DNA of 64,000 nt from Haemonchus contortus (lineage: Eukaryota; Nematoda; Chromadorea; Rhabditida; Trichostrongylidae), in assembly GCA_000469685.2 (NCBI GenBank), contig LS997564.1, positions 5,978,591 to 6,042,590 of the forward strand, given 5' to 3'. The notes under the pieces were generated by a model, which did no database searches, was not told where the DNA came from, and saw only the letters and a program-made list of their open reading frames with translations. Positions 47,634 through 60,850 of this stretch are shown here, one piece after another (the first letter of the stretch is position 1; each line of letters starts with the position of its first letter). The position numbers and the translations under genes are program-made.

Positions 47634-50020
47634 ATGAAGAATTTGCTGCTTTTCATCGCCTGCGTGATTTCTTTCAAAGCATACACATGCGCTCCTCTCT
47701 CATCACTTGAGGAAGAAATTTGTGCTTCTGAATGGGGTGAGAATTTAACCGAATCCCGGTTACACTGATTGAGGGCGTCGTGAAAGTTGAACTTTCGTAG
47801 ATTCATTTACTCAATACTCCTAAAATTACATTGCAATGTTGAGTGCATCAGAAAAAGCAATCTTCATTGTCACATAATTACCATTTTCAGTGCTCCACGT
47901 TAGAGCGACAGGAAGGGTCAGTCAAAACTCTACTGGTTTCCACTATATCCTGCATCCCCATCTCTATGGCATCGAAGTTATCGAAGTATATAGGGTAAGC
48001 TTCAGGTAGTTCTAAACCCACTTTTCCCACACCGCGGACAATTACTGATACTTTAAAATGAAAAGGTGCACTAGACCAGCACCATTCAGTCCTCGATCTG
48101 ATGATTTTAGAGTGTGGTCAGAAGTGATAAAGGAAATCTTGCTCATCAATTCGGATAGCATTCAATATTGATTTGCAGAGTCCGTCTAACTATACGAAAC
48201 TGCCGAACCGCGTCTTTACCGCACCTCAATCGTGCGGAATAGAACTCAGCAACAATACTGAATACCTCCTTAGAGGTAAGTCTTTCTGATAGTATTGCTT
48301 TTGGACTCCTGCCAGCCAAAAAGTATTAGGGTCATTTTATTCAAAACGACGCAACTTTTTCTTGCGATTGAAAAAAAACAGCAGAGGGGAGCATTAGTTG
48401 ATATTCCAATGATAAATCAATAAGGCCCTACGGTTTTCAGCAATCCATTTCCAGTGCCCGAGTAGCATCTGAGCACCCGATAGCTTGCTTTCTTTAGCAA
48501 GTGGGGGTGAGGTTCTGTTTAGGTCTGCTTTGGCAACCGACCCCCTATCAAAGCGTTTGTTGATCAAGTTAGTTAAAGTCGCATACCATAAGGTCAGAGA
48601 AAACGGCTGTTGAATCCAGAATTTGATAACTTTCCTTCAAAAACTGCCGGCTGCGAGCTGCGAGCTCCGTGGGACTTGGGTTGGTCTAATTGTAAGTAAC
48701 AATGGACTTTTTGTGATGGTGTACTTTTTTGTGATTGCGACAATAGCTCTGAACAAATGGAAAGGATGGAAGGAAACGAGGCTAGGCCTCGTTTCCCTGT
48801 TTGGGGACGATCTACTGGGTCACACTGACTCACGAGAGACGGATGGAGACATATGTTACTGAACCCGCTCGATGGAAATCGATGATAAACCGGACGAAGG
48901 TGATACAGGCGAATTAGGTCTAAGGTCTCAGCCTAGAGGCCACTCTAGCGTGTAAGTTTGATTGCGATCCAGTCTTTGCGTTCCGCCACGTGTGCTTCAT
49001 TTCATCTACCCACTCTTCGTGCGCAGAGTGCACCACTCCAGCTTTTCCTTGTGCCCTTCCTTCATCGAACATCAGCACCAGTTTTCCGGCATTACACCTT
49101 GAGAACCCGTCCCTTCCAGAATACCATCCTTCATGAGATTGACATAAGCAGTAGCTTTCCCCTTATGACGCATCAATCGTAAATTCCGCATTGACTTCGG
49201 CTACTAAGGTCCTTTCTAGGTTTTTGAATAATTCCCCAAGAGCCAGGATGATGAGATCGTGCCATAATTTAACTAAGATGTTCCAGCTTCCGATCAAAAC
49301 AATGTCGATGAAGTCAGCACTTTTCTTTCTCCATTATCCCTTCAAATGTACTTTTGAACGAGGTGATCTAATATTTCAGGATAGTGTGCGTCAAGAATGA
49401 CTGAGAGAGGGACAGTCTGATAGGGCAACTTGCAAACTAGCATGGATAACCTTCCCTTGACGAACCTTCCCTTCAGTATATAGAAAGGTTTCGAAAGGAA
49501 AATATACCTACAAATTAACCAGGAACCTTACCAATGCATTGCAGCTGTTGCTTCCTGTGGTTTAATTTCGGGACTACAGGCATGGCAGAAAAGGTGTAGG
49601 TGTTAGGTGCCGGCCGAGATGACGAGTAAAGGAACTCCAAGGAGTGCGATTTCCTTTTGCCAACGATTTTAAAGAAGGTAAGAGGAGAAGATGAAGAAAT
49701 GTCGGTTGGGATGAGTTCTTGCACGCCACTATGACACCGTACCTAACGTACCTACAGTATATCAGTGGTAGAGTTTTTAGCGCCCTGATCTTAACATTCA
49801 TTATCGTGTCAGACCCAACCCACCATTTTCATTCTAATATATCGAGTCGCAGATGGTGATAGTGGGGTCCACCTTAGTTAAATTTTCATTTGCAGGTGAA
49901 GGAGATGGTAATGGCACGCTCTTCACCCTGTGTCGGATGCCTAGAGTATGGGGAACGGTATCAGCCGCAGAAAGCGAATCTGTCGAGTTACACATGCTAA
50001 TGTCATTATTATTCCGATGA
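47634..50020 (+). CDS. T2C: NTR-like gene, decaying copy
   Basis: Exons 47634-47736, 47891-47994, 48179-48275 and 49896-50020, GT-AG, phases 1, 0, 1; 142 codons stay open. The signal peptide is kept, but the mature start is YTCAPL: the first Cys of Cys-x-Cys, which would be the metal-chelating residue, is Tyr. Exon 3 lost two codons (QSCG for QSAACG). In exon 4 a 2-base loss after VSAA shifts the frame, replacing the DRANL...Cys end by about 18 unrelated residues and reading on to TGA at 50018-50020, so the last conserved Cys is missing. Either a pseudogene at an early stage or a protein with altered fold; splice sites and acceptor before ATG are intact. Confidence 0.6.
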
Positions 50021-50515
50021 TACATAGCGATTGTTTTTATTATGTGACATTCTGAAATTTGATGTTTACCAGCATACCCCGCAGTATGCCATTGAATGTC
50101 CCCTCTCCCCTCCATTCCCCTCTCAACATACAGCAATTACTACAGTTTCGGCAGAAATTGAAATGCAACTGAGCTCACTTTAATGTGGATTTCTGATGAA
50201 TTAAGACCTCTTCGGCAGCATATGGGTGTTCTCTTCACAGAACTTCCCAACTTGTAAGTTTGCTCATTGGTGGTATAAGAGTAACCGGAACATGGTTTGT
50301 GATTGGCTTGGTCTCCCGGGAGGTTTTGATAGAGCTGCCACTCTCTGCTAGCTTTTGCAGCATTCTAGGAACTGAGGCAAGTGCTGTTTATGATGAAAAC
50401 GATGAAAACAATGGGCAATGCTCGAAAATAAACAATTTGTTTGTTGTTCTTCACATCGCAGTATCAGGAAGGCCTCATGAACAAGCTAATATGGGCGTAA
50501 TAACATATAACAAAT
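50021..50515. other. Convergent intergenic region T2C/T3
   Basis: This 495-bp spacer separates the 3' ends of T2C (+) and T3 (-). Its paralogues at 23.65-25.66 and 34.37-35.39 kb carry the maT copy B and the Penelope inverted pair respectively; this copy has neither. A short GATGAAAAC duplication lies at 50392-50410. Confidence 0.5.
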
Positions 50516-52392
50516 TCAGCATTTAAACGTCTTCAAGGCTGCCCTATCTGCTGCAGATACCGAACTCCATTCCTTGTTCAGCGCGCATAGATTAGCCTGA
50601 AGTTCGCCATCCTCACTGATGCTACCTGGAATGCCTTCATCAAAACGGGAACAATATTTCGTGAAAGACCCATGGCAAGAGGAGGACGATTCTGAAAATA
50701 ATTGATGAGCAGGTATAGAAGAAGGCGTTCTTGAAGGTAGCTCCACTGAGTGGCGATAAAAAGAATCAAGCTGTAGTATTTGGTAGGGATCATCCTCATT
50801 GTACACAACAGTCAAAATGAGCACCAGTAGAGGTTTTCGATTTGGTTAGAGACCCTACTGAATCACGATAAGTTTGAGGTACCTAGTTTTGAAGGAATAG
50901 TGGAAGTGACAGTCCAGAATAGTGCGGTGGCGGAGAAACGCGAAAAGCAGCGTATTCGGGAAGGCCTCGAAAACGTATTTAAAACTAGAAGTTGGACGAC
51001 GGTGTGACAACAAAAATTGGAAGGGGAATAGGTATTTGGACGAGCTCTCCAAATGTGTGGGCCACTTCGAATAGCTGGCTACAGTAAACTGTCTGCGTAC
51101 AACGCGCGCTCCCGTTGGGATGGTGCCACTTTCGCAGCCTTGACAACGCCGTAAGAACTCGTCTGTAATAGGTGTGCTCGGCTGGCTTCTAGCACTTATT
51201 ACGTCCTGTCCAGGCTGTTCTGCGACCGGACAGCGTTCCTTGTATTATCCTTGGGGGTCACTAGCTTATCCTAGGGAGGAATATTCCAAATCAATTTCGT
51301 CGTGAACTGTGCATTTGAGTGGGTGTGACAACGGAACTAGTGAGAAGGTCTACCATTTAAAGTTAGAGTTCGAGTTGGAATAGGTTTTATGGTATAATTC
51401 TATCATGAAGTACTGCAAAACATAAGACGACTTCCATTGCAGGAAAAAAAACTCAAGCGTAGTCGCCAGTGGTGGAGTTCTTTCCAATATAGAAGGCTGC
51501 TCAAGCTCCTAGCTATTCTTCATGAGCACGATAAGTAAAGGAGTGAATCCATGAGACTACGGCCATTATTCGATTCGATGTTCTTTCATGTCTCATACCA
51601 GCACTAACTCTCTCTCATTATAAACTCCCTGGAGTTCCGAGAAAACCCGAGAGTAAAAATAATTAGCAGAAAAAGTAGTACCTCCAATAAGGTATTCGCT
51701 GCCGTTTATGAGTTGAACCCCGCAAGCAGCTGATGTCGAAGCGGTGACGATTTCTGTTGGTAGCTGCTTTGATTCGGTCTCATTCTGAAAGTAACTTGTT
51801 TATCTCTTACTCAATACTGCCCAGTCAAACGAATCTGACAGTAAGCTAAACTTGGAGTGAAGATTGATCTCAACAGTTTAGTGTGCGGTAATTATTGAAA
51901 AAACATTTTCCTGGATTTTCCCAATATTTCATAAATTGAAATCATCAGCCAGGAAAGTCCTTTAGTTAAGGGTGCTAAATCCCACATCACATTCAAAGGC
52001 AATAGAACGAGCCTCTCCAAGCCAAAGAACTCATTTTTCAGTCAAATATCATCGAAATAGTTTGACATGGCATGGCTTCACAGTGCTTCCAAGAAGTAAC
52101 ATACCCTGTATGTTTCGAGATACTGAACGTTGTACCTAATCGTCTGAGAATCGGTGTCTTCGATACTTCCTATCACCCTCACATGTGCCACTGAAAAGCA
52201 TGTAATGAAGAAAAGCAATTAAAATCCCAAAGAATAATCGTTCCCAAAGGACTACAAGTGGAACTGGAATGATGTACACTTACAAAAGCTTGAGTAGCAG
52301 AACGCGTCCCTCAACGAAGGAAATGGAAAGCATGTGCAGGCCCCTTCGGATGTGGCCAGACACGCTGCGATAGCTATCAGGACTCGTATCAT
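50516..52392 (-). CDS. T3: secreted TIMP/netrin-like (NTR) one-domain protein
   Basis: Exons on -: 52392-52284, 52190-52105, 51784-51682 and 50625-50516, GT-AG, phases 1, 0, 1; 135 residues without lesion. Signal peptide MIRVLIAIAACLATSEGA, then mature CTCFPFPSL with the Cys-x-Cys. Cysteines 19, 21, 32, 86, 113 and 135 fit the N-TIMP disulphide plan; the chain ends on the last Cys. Exon 2 has AHVRVIGSI and YNVQYLETYR, exon 3 STSAACGVQL-GSEYLIGG, exon 4 LCALNKEW and VSAADRAAL. An acceptor (GCATTCAG) lies two bases before ATG, as in T1. It is transcribed toward T2C. The last-exon relics at 25.7 and 35.4 kb show that it was part of the duplicated unit. Function inferred as for T1 and T2A. Confidence 0.87.
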
Positions 52393-53200
52393 TTCTGAAT
52401 GCTCAAGAATGGTGAACAAAATCCTTATAGGGAATACTGATTCTAGGTGGAGCCAAGAAAGGAAAAATAGCCTCAGTCAACTCAGTCTTCCTTTTTTCAA
52501 TTCAGAATGATTCCAAGACAGGAAGGAAAGGCGCCAAAAAATTTGTTCACAAAATCTGATGCCCTCAAAGAATTTTGCGTGCTGGTGTTCCCTTAATACC
52601 CTTCTTGCCGGAAACAAAAAAATCGAAGGATATTTTTTTTCTCCTAAATAAATACTTTATTCTCATGCCTACAGTGGGTAGAATCTCCCTACATTCTCTG
52701 ATCACTGGACTTTTTTTTGCAATTCCCTAACTTTTCCTATCTTGTTTGATGAGCGGTAAATAGGTAAACTGCTGACGGCACAAACTAATCCTCTCGGCAG
52801 CGCTAAGCCATATGAGGAGTAATTATTAGGGTTAGTAAGCATTATCCATACGTGGTTTATTGAGCAGATGAGAAAACGAAGACGCAACGGAAGTGAGAGC
52901 GACCTGGGGTTGACCTGAAGACTTAATTATTCCCATGAAAATGAGTCATTCCGATAGTTCTATCGTTTTTCGAGATTCGACCAGAACATGAAAAAAGAGG
53001 AGTCAAGATGATCATCACTCTTCCAGGCCTACATTCCACCATTGTATGATGAAGATGATGAAGCACAGAGACAGAAAACGCAATACTAGGTATCGTATCA
53101 GAGTTGTCACGAGATAGTTGCTTTATACATTAAATACCCATGATTGTTTTCGTGTTTATTTATGACAGTACAAGTTATCGTAATCTACTTTATTGAATAC
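52393..53200. other. Upstream region of T3
   Basis: No gene recognised. The first ~200 bp would contain the T3 promoter and leader acceptor. Past about 52.4 kb no paralogy to the other units is seen, so the duplicated region ends near here. Confidence 0.4.
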
Positions 53201-55570
53201 ATGAATAAAGATGGTTTTCCGACTGTTGATGTATTCGCAACACCCCACAGCAAAATTCGTTGAAAGTATCAAACGTTTACCCATGCGTTGTCCAGTTGGT
53301 TCTTGAGCTATCACTTTTCTTCAGAGGACCGAACACCAGCAACAGCCCTCTATTTTTGCATGTTGAAGTACTCGTTCCTTCTGTTTTCCTTCAGCGTTTG
53401 TCCCGCTTAAGAACCGTGATGATTTCTGTGATGTACTGCACCAACCTTCCTGTGGGTGTTTTGTTAGGATGGAGGTCAACTAATTTCAAGATATCATGTA
53501 ACCTATCGAGAAAGCGCTGCTCTGAACGGCGCTTAAACCATTATCCAGTTGCGTCGGAATTGAAGCCACTCTTACGAACATTGTCTCTGTCCATGAGGAG
53601 ACGTGGCAATACCATCCGAGCTTCGTGCATTCTATCGCAATTTTGATTACTCCTAAACGCTCCCTCATGCATCGTTGCGAATATGGTCCAAGCGTGTGAG
53701 CGAAGCCGTAGAATCTAGCATTTTCTTTTCCATTACTCCAAGACTCACACCAATTTCTTTTCAAAAGGAAGTGACCATGGCGCTGTCTTTTGAAGGTCTC
53801 GTAGTATAGCATCCATGACGACAACGAACAGCAGTGTGAAAGACACAAAGCTTTTGTGTACTCCAACGGATATGGGAAATATCGAGGAGGTACCTGCTGC
53901 TGTTTTTACTCTATTCACAGCTTAAGAGCATAGTACTATGCGCACCCCTCAATAACTTCTACAGGAACCCTGTGCTGCCGCAAAGATCACCACATAACTT
54001 CACGCGGAACGCGATCGAAGGGGGCATTTTTAGGTCTAGAAAAGCACTACCACTTTGCATGCTTCGAGACGTTTTTTTCATTATAAGCGAAAGGCAGGCC
54101 TTGCTTTGGTGGTGCAGCAGCAGTAACAAAGCCACACTTTTTGAAGATAGTTAGCTTCGTTTCTGTACACAGGGTCTACGATCTGTTCGAAGATCTCCAT
54201 ACTGTGCGAGAGCGAGCGATACATAGCTCATGAGGTGTGCAGAGCCATCCTTCTTCTTCCAGTTCGTAGTGGTGGTACTCTGCTGCCAACTCTAAAGCCC
54301 CTTCATTTCTGCGACGACCTGATTGAAGAGCCTTGTCAGTCATGCTCCAGGATTTCAGCACCAGGATTCTACTGACAAGTCACCAGGACCAGTTGCCTTG
54401 TCAGACATCATATTCTTGAGAGCTAGTTCCGTTTCCTCTGCTGATGTCTTCCGCACGGGACCGCTCGGGATGGAGTCGGATGGGCAAGCTCTTCCATTGA
54501 GTTGTTTTCAAAGTAGTACTTCCTCCGTTTTACTGCCCTCTTGCGGCCTGTTTGCATTACTGCTGGAAAATTCCTCTTTATCTTTGGTTTGGCGATAACG
54601 GGCTTTACTAAGACGATAAATATAATGTATAGATCGCCTCCACACGCATTTCGAGTTGCTTCCTGATATCAGCATAATGAGCGGCTCTTGCATTGGTCAT
54701 GACTTTCTTCGCCGCCTTCCTAGCTTCGCATAGTTCTGCCAGAAACCAGTCGTCTTGCCGAGAGGAAGTGCATAATGGGGTGTCATCTTCTCGCGTAGCT
54801 TTTTCTGAAGCCTCCCGTCCACAGCACGATTTTCTATCTATTCTCCGCCGTCCAGGCACTGCCCCACTTAGCTGGGTGCTTTCAGAGCTCGGAAGGTCAT
54901 TGCTTTGGCAATACCTATCCAAGTCTCATCGACGGTTGTAACAGATGGTAGCTGGATTCGAGTAATCACATTTGCCTCCTTCCCCTTTGAACACCACCAG
55001 TTGACCTTTGCACGCCCGCTTCTTTTAACTTTTCTCTGTCTCGGTGGGACGATTCCAATCGTGCAAATCAGTTACCAATGTCGCATTCAAATGGTGATGA
55101 GATGGTATCACCATCTACATGCAACATCGGCAGCTTTGTCAGTCAATCACCTGCAGCAACAGTAGTTTCTTGTGTTGGTACTTCAGAATGGTCAGATCAA
55201 GTGAACGCGAAGCGAATTCAACGATTCGCCTACCATTGGATTCGAGTGACCCATATGCAAAGCCATCATGGCAACTGCAACCACTTTTCGTAGTGGGAAT
55301 ATTTCCATCAGTCACCTGCAGTAACAACAGCTTCATGTGTTGGTACTTCTGTTATTTTGAAGTCGAACAAGGTCCAGTACTCATCTTTTATTAGCTGAGA
55401 GCAACCAGTCTGTGGAGCATAGGCAGAGAACACGTGATAATAACGACGTTCAAGAACGAATACAATCCTCGTCAGGCAACCTCTGAAGCGTTTGACACCG
55501 ACAGTCGAGCCTAAAAACATTCGGAAGCAGTAACTCTGACACCGTTAGCGCTCCCTGGACCGCCGCGAAG
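53200..55570 (-). mobile_element. RTE-like non-LTR retrotransposon, decayed, on - strand
   Basis: Reading down from 55560: VFSAYAPQTGCSQLIKDEYW (endonuclease), RSGRAKVNWW (about 55020), the linker ATREDDTPLC and FLAELCEARKAAKKVM (54780-54690), ALKNMMSDKATGPG (54415-54374, reverse transcriptase start), AFLDLKMP (about 54050), and at the low end RWYCHV/DRLHDILK-like C-terminal words. Many stops and shifts; part of the endonuclease is duplicated around 55130-55340 (GTTGCTGCAGGTGAT/GTTACTGCAGGTGAC). It is a different lineage from the RTE pieces at 7.7 and 38.3 kb. Confidence 0.75.
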
Positions 55571-56068
55571 AGGACCGCCGCGAAGAATGTTGCTGAAGTT
55601 GCATCAGATGTTCCTCGGCTTGCTGCGAGATTATCTCGCTTTGCACGGTACAAAACCTTATTCGTCTATTTTCCAGCGCATACACTAGCTTGCAGATGCG
55701 GCAGTTTTACGGCATGCACTAGCAATTCATGGCGCAAAAACACGACACGTGTTTTCGATAAAGAAAGTGTTTTATTTGTTTATTTATTTATTTACGGACA
55801 TGCTATGCATAAGCATGTGAAATAAAAGGTGACAATAATGATCATTTCTTAACTAAACGTAACTACATCAAATCAACTTATTAATAGATTTCTTGAAAGT
55901 ACAGTAACTAAGGGGGTTAAGGGTGTTCATCGTTTTTTACAAGTATCTCCCCTAATTTCGATCGCTTCATGCAACACGACGTCTGATCAACAGTTTATTA
56001 GTTGGAGGTATGGGCATCTTGCTCTTCAACTCTTAAGTCGCTTGACTCTTTCGTATAGTGCCTAAGTA
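55571..56068. other. Unassigned spacer
   Basis: Sequence between the RTE remnant and the maT element. An AT-rich TTTATTTGTTTATTTATTTA stretch lies at 55771-55790. No gene recognised. Confidence 0.4.
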
Positions 56069-57329
56069 CAGGGTGTGCCAAAATTACTTGCTCAAAGTTG
56101 CAGAGTTTGACCTATTGATTTAATGCAGCGATGATCTCTCGATTAGCCGCGAACATGTTGAGCATTTCTTCCTTGATCATTAGCACAAGCTTCGATCCTC
56201 AGCTCTTACTTCTTCCAAAATGGTTGGACCTCATCTTCTCAGACCCGCTATCATTCCGTTTCACCAGATGGGTCGCAGTTCCAAAACCATCGCAAAAGTT
56301 CTATCGGTCAGCAGAAGAACTGTGGACTTCACCATCAAACGATTCGAGGAGTTCGATACTATAGAGGACCACCCAGGAAGGGGAAGAGAAACAACTGCAA
56401 CATCCACTAGAAATGTTAAAGTTGTACGGGTTATTGCGTGACGCAATCTGAAGATGTCCATGAGGAAGATTGCCAAAAAGCTGGGAAAAGTCATGATTCC
56501 GCCCGCCGTTCAGTTTGAAGAGAAGCTGGGATTGACACCTTACGATGCCGAAAGGTGCACCTTCTCACTGCGTCCATGAAGAAAAACCGGATCCAAAACT
56601 GCAACATGGTCTTCCAACGGTTGGCGTCGACGTGCCACCGAGACATTGTTTTCTCCGATGAGAAATTGTTCAAGTTGGAGTCGACCTTCAACAGTGAAAT
56701 CGGTCGAGTGCTCTGCTCGACAGATGAAGAGGCTAACAAGAGGGGGAGAATCCATGGACCCTCTGGATATCCAGAAAAAATCATGTGGGCAGCGATCACC
56801 TACGAAGCGAAGTCCCCGCTGGTTTTCATCGACAACGATGTTAAAATCAAGACGGAAGTCTACTTGGAGAGCGTGCTGAAAAACGTCTTGCTCCCATGGA
56901 CAAAATATCACTTCCGCTTTAGACCGTTCGTGCTCCAGCAACATTAAGCACCGGCTCATAGGCGAGGGTGGTGCCGAAACACCCTCCCAGGATTTATCAA
57001 CGCTCAGGAATGGCCCTCTAATAGCCTTAATCTGAATCCAATGGATTATTCTGTATGGTCACTATTGGAGAGCAAGGCCTGCTCTAAGCAACACCACTCA
57101 ATTGATTCATTGAAAAGGGACCTGCTCAGAGCATGGGAAGAAATACCTTTGGAGTACCTTCGCGCCACATCTGAGGGCCGTGCCCGAGCCTGTGGAGGGA
57201 GTTTCGAGATATGAATTGAGTATGTGTAATGGCTCAATATATATAAAGTGTTGTAGAGAAGTTAGTCCTCAATCTATCGTTTAACCGATTTTACAGCGGT
57301 GGATATGCAAGTAATTTTGGCGCACCCTG
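56069..57329 (+). mobile_element. maT-like DDxD transposon (copy C), best preserved
   Basis: The 1261-bp element lies between TA at 56067-56068 and 57330-57331. Ends CAGGGTGTGCCAAAATTACT and, inverted, CAGGGTGCGCCAAAATTACT. Its transposase is described separately. End sequences differ from copies A and B, so the three represent separate lineages of one group. Confidence 0.9.
56220..57214 (+). pseudogene. maT-type transposase, frameshifted
   Basis: The order is complete: an HTH part (FHQMGRSSKTIAKVLSVSRR with RTVDFTIKRFEE), a stop then KMSMRKIAKKLG, FRLASTC-like RDIVFSDEKLFKLES with the first Asp (56640-56690), PEKIMWAAITYEAKSPLVFI, YLESVLKNVLLPW, then after a shift WPSNSLNLNPMDYSVWS-like sequence around 57010-57065 and LEYLRATSEGRARACGG to TGA at 57212-57214. 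In the HDNAPAH-type middle motif only HVRQHSSTGS-like remains are readable. Inactive, with at least three frame breaks. Confidence 0.82.
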
Positions 57330-57331
57330 TA

Positions 57332-60300
57332 GAAGAGGAGCTGTCGACTCAGCAAATATAGATTGGAGTCTTTGAAAGGGGTCATAATTACGGAACGAAG
57401 AAATGAAGCAGAAGGACTTGACTGCAACATCAGAGAACAGACTCTAGGCCTCGTCCGCTGAATGGGGGATATTCCTATGGGTGATTGTAGCTTGTTTTGC
57501 ACAGCTACTTACTACTAAGCACTAGCAAGTACTTGTACGAATCCCATGGTCATCCTCAGCTTCGAAGCTTGAAATACCTCAGAATGAATAGGAGCCCATG
57601 CTGAGGGGAAAGGAAAGTCGCGCCTCTTGGTCCTTCCTTCGGGATACGGTCTTTCTTCGGAGACCACGACCCGCATCTACTAGAGGGCCCTATAAGACTC
57701 CAACAAAGGGTACGACAGCTGGATCTATACTTTTTGACAATACAGCCTTCCACAATTCATTGCAAGGGTTCAAAGGTCGCTTGCTCGTTGCTGTTACTCA
57801 AAGGTGCTATCTCAGGAAACGATTGGGGTTGAAAATTCCTGCAAAAGTTAATCAGAGCTCAAGGATTCATACTTAATCAGGATTTGTGCACCATAAAGGA
57901 CAAGATGAAATGTTCTTACGAGGTATTCACATGTTTTCTGACTTCTTTTTTGTTGTTGAATTGGTTCCGGCAATTTTCTCATATTATAATTTTATCCTAA
58001 TATACAAAAGAGTTCTTTTTAAACCAAACCCAAGAACAAGTTGCTCACAAAACCTCAATAAAGAACTAACCTGCCGATTTTCTTGCTGAAGTGATATGTC
58101 TGCATCGGTTGTTTTGCTTTGTTCAAGTATTTGCTTCCAATTGACAGAATCTCCATTCCGGACCTTCCAATTTTCAGATTCCCAGCTAAGAATGATATGA
58201 TCTGTGATTCCACGTCTTGTGCTAGAGATAAGTCATAACAAAGCTTTTTCGAACCTTAGAACATCCCCTACTAAGACGTGAATTGGACGGCGGCATGTCT
58301 ACCTGGAAGCTATGGTGGTCAGTTGGCTTGGGAAAAGATATACATCCGCCTGAGCTCCTTTCCGGCTATTCAAATTCTATTCAAAGCAGCCCCTTCAAAT
58401 TGGCCCTCAACGTTTCCAAAGAAAGACGTGGGATGGGGGTAGAGAATGGCGTAACTACTGAAAGTATTTACATAACTCATCTATTTTTCTCATAAGCATA
58501 AGCTGTTGTGGCAGATTGTGGGCAGAAATCTCGCTTACCACTATACCACGCTTTCTCCCAGGCTCAAAGCTTAAGAATAAAATCCCCGGCTAATCCTAAA
58601 GATGTGACGAAGGAGTAGCTACCCAGAACGGTGACGATTATTTTCCGGGTAGTTATGGGAGCGTTTGAAGTAATTGCCGAGTATGAGATCGGTGATCATG
58701 TCGTAACATTCGTAACCGACTATTATCGATAATTATTGTTCAATAGTAAAAGATAAGTATATCCATGAATACACATGTAGGCGTTTGTTGCCAGATAGAT
58801 GGCCAAATCCTGTGCTGTATATTTATAGAAGCAGAAACCACAACAACCCGAGGCCCATTCGATTTTTCACTTCTATGCTAACACACACACGTACGTATTC
58901 ACCAATGTGAACATTCCATTTAATCGACATCGAATATGACATAGTGACGACATTAACCACATAAAGAGTTCGTGATAATAGCGTAGTTTCGTTGTTGAGA
59001 TCTCTTGACAACAGCGCTCAGTCTCGGCTCATATCGGCGATGGGAAAGTAAAATCGTTGAGCTCGAACCATTGGAAAGTGGTGTTCTGAAATGGGTAAGC
59101 CTAGCCAGGTTCAAAGAGAAAATCAAAAACAAAAAGTAAACAATGAAAACCCCTATGAATACCAACATCCATGAAGCTGTGCTTAAACTTACTCATCTTT
59201 TTACTTACACAAAAAGGGATCGAAAATATTCATCTCACTTATAAATATAAGGACTTGAAAGTGGAGGAGACCGTGTCTCCGGGCTGTATGAGCCTAATGT
59301 TCGTCAACTGGACACTACCTGTATTAGAAACCATATTGTTCCGAAGGTGTTTCAGGTACTAGAACGCTAGTTCAGTGACAAACTCGCGCTAATGTCCATT
59401 GCTCGGCTCCTACTCCCCCCCCCATATGGTTTCAGGCAACCCATGCTCATGATCGTCATCGCTGTTTACATAACGCCATGTGTACAGTTTTTTGTGGGCT
59501 TATCACTGCGTCGACTTGATTGAAATTTCGGAACGGCGTAATCTTGATCCTGGGGGACGCCGATTTGAGCGTACACCTACACGACGGGGTGCCAGCTTTT
59601 TCTTTGCAGAGAAGCAGCTTAGCCATTGCAGCTTCAGCCAGATAACGGGTTTAATACAAAAAAATTATCAGGATATCGAGGAAGAAGTATTACTTGATGA
59701 CACACTGACACCAAGGCGATCTAACGTTGGTTCCTGGGTAAAATAATAAAAATGGAAAAGGGTGACGACGATCAAAGCAGCTTTCACAGACGTAGTTGGT
59801 GAGCCTACTCCCAGAGACAGAAAGGCTCCATTTACATCTGCCGAGTGAATAATCAGGTGCTCACTAACGAGTGGAAACTTCGGTTTGCCCACAAAAAAAA
59901 TTTTTGTTCCTATGTGCGAACCATTCTGCGAACCATTATGGAGCCATTCTGTCTCCCAGGACTTTTACCGAGCTGACTTCCCTGTTTATCAGCTGTTCAA
60001 TTGTGTTCAACTACTTATCTTTGTTTTGACTCTTTTCTGAGGTACCCAACCAAACAAAAACTAAAACGAACCCTATCAAAAGGAGAACAAATAATTAGCC
60101 CTAGACGACGGAAATGGGAAAAAATCGAATTTCCTTTCATGGAGGCTTCTAGGAGATTGAAGGAAGCTTCCGCCCATTCGCCCATTCAGAAGTGCAAATG
60201 AAATTGAGTGTCATAGATTAAGATCCCTCAAAGAGTGGTTCTCCTGAGAGACTCAGCCATAGACTGTATAAACCCTTCAAGCTTCCTGTGAACATCATAT

Positions 60301-60845
60301 GAACAGAAGCATATGGGATCATTGTGAAAAAAAAAGATCTTCAGCGCTTCCCTGTAACTGGGAGATGGGCTGTAGCACCACACCAAACAGCTTTACAGCA
60401 ACTCTTCGCCCCTGAGCTGACGAAAGACTCTCAGACAGATAACTTAGAAGTAAACCTTGTTTTCGTGCTCGGATTCGTACTTCATTTCACATTTCATTAG
60501 CCTATTAAGGGTAATTATGTAAATGGCATGTGTGTTATTGTTCGGAAACCAACAATGCTTTGGTAAATAAACAAAAACGCATTTCATATTACAGCTCATG
60601 TCGAGAGAATCACAATGGAAGGTATCGGCTTTTCGCACCATAATGAATAGACTATTTGTTTCAGAGAATAACAAGACTGGTTTTGAGTTGCCGCCTATCT
60701 GGTCACTGTAAACTCCCAAAGCAGAAGGAAATAGAATGGAATGGATCCGAAGAACGAATAAGAGTCCAAGAACTTCTCAGGGTTCTCATTGTGACTGAGA
60801 TTGACTGAAGGTCTCTTTGACTGAGCTGATGCTGACAGAGAGTAA
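57332..60845. other. Long stretch without recognisable genes
   Basis: Only short frames on both strands, none with a known motif. A - strand tRNA-like piece (GTGGTATAGTGGTAAGCG, about 58532-58549) resembles the one in the foldback arms at 29.69 and 30.76 kb. The 74-codon - frame at 59668-59892 could be an exon of the gene beginning at 61832, but splice sites are unconvincing. Confidence 0.4.
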
Positions 60846-60850
60846 AAAGG

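Noticed and set aside
54608..54922. 104-codon - frame considered as an independent gene
   Set aside because: Words such as FLAELCEARKAAKKVM place it in the linker of an RTE-like retrotransposon with matching parts on both sides.
57598..57876. 92-codon + frame, basic, Arg-rich
   Set aside because: No motif, no splice signals, no conservation evidence; could be chance.
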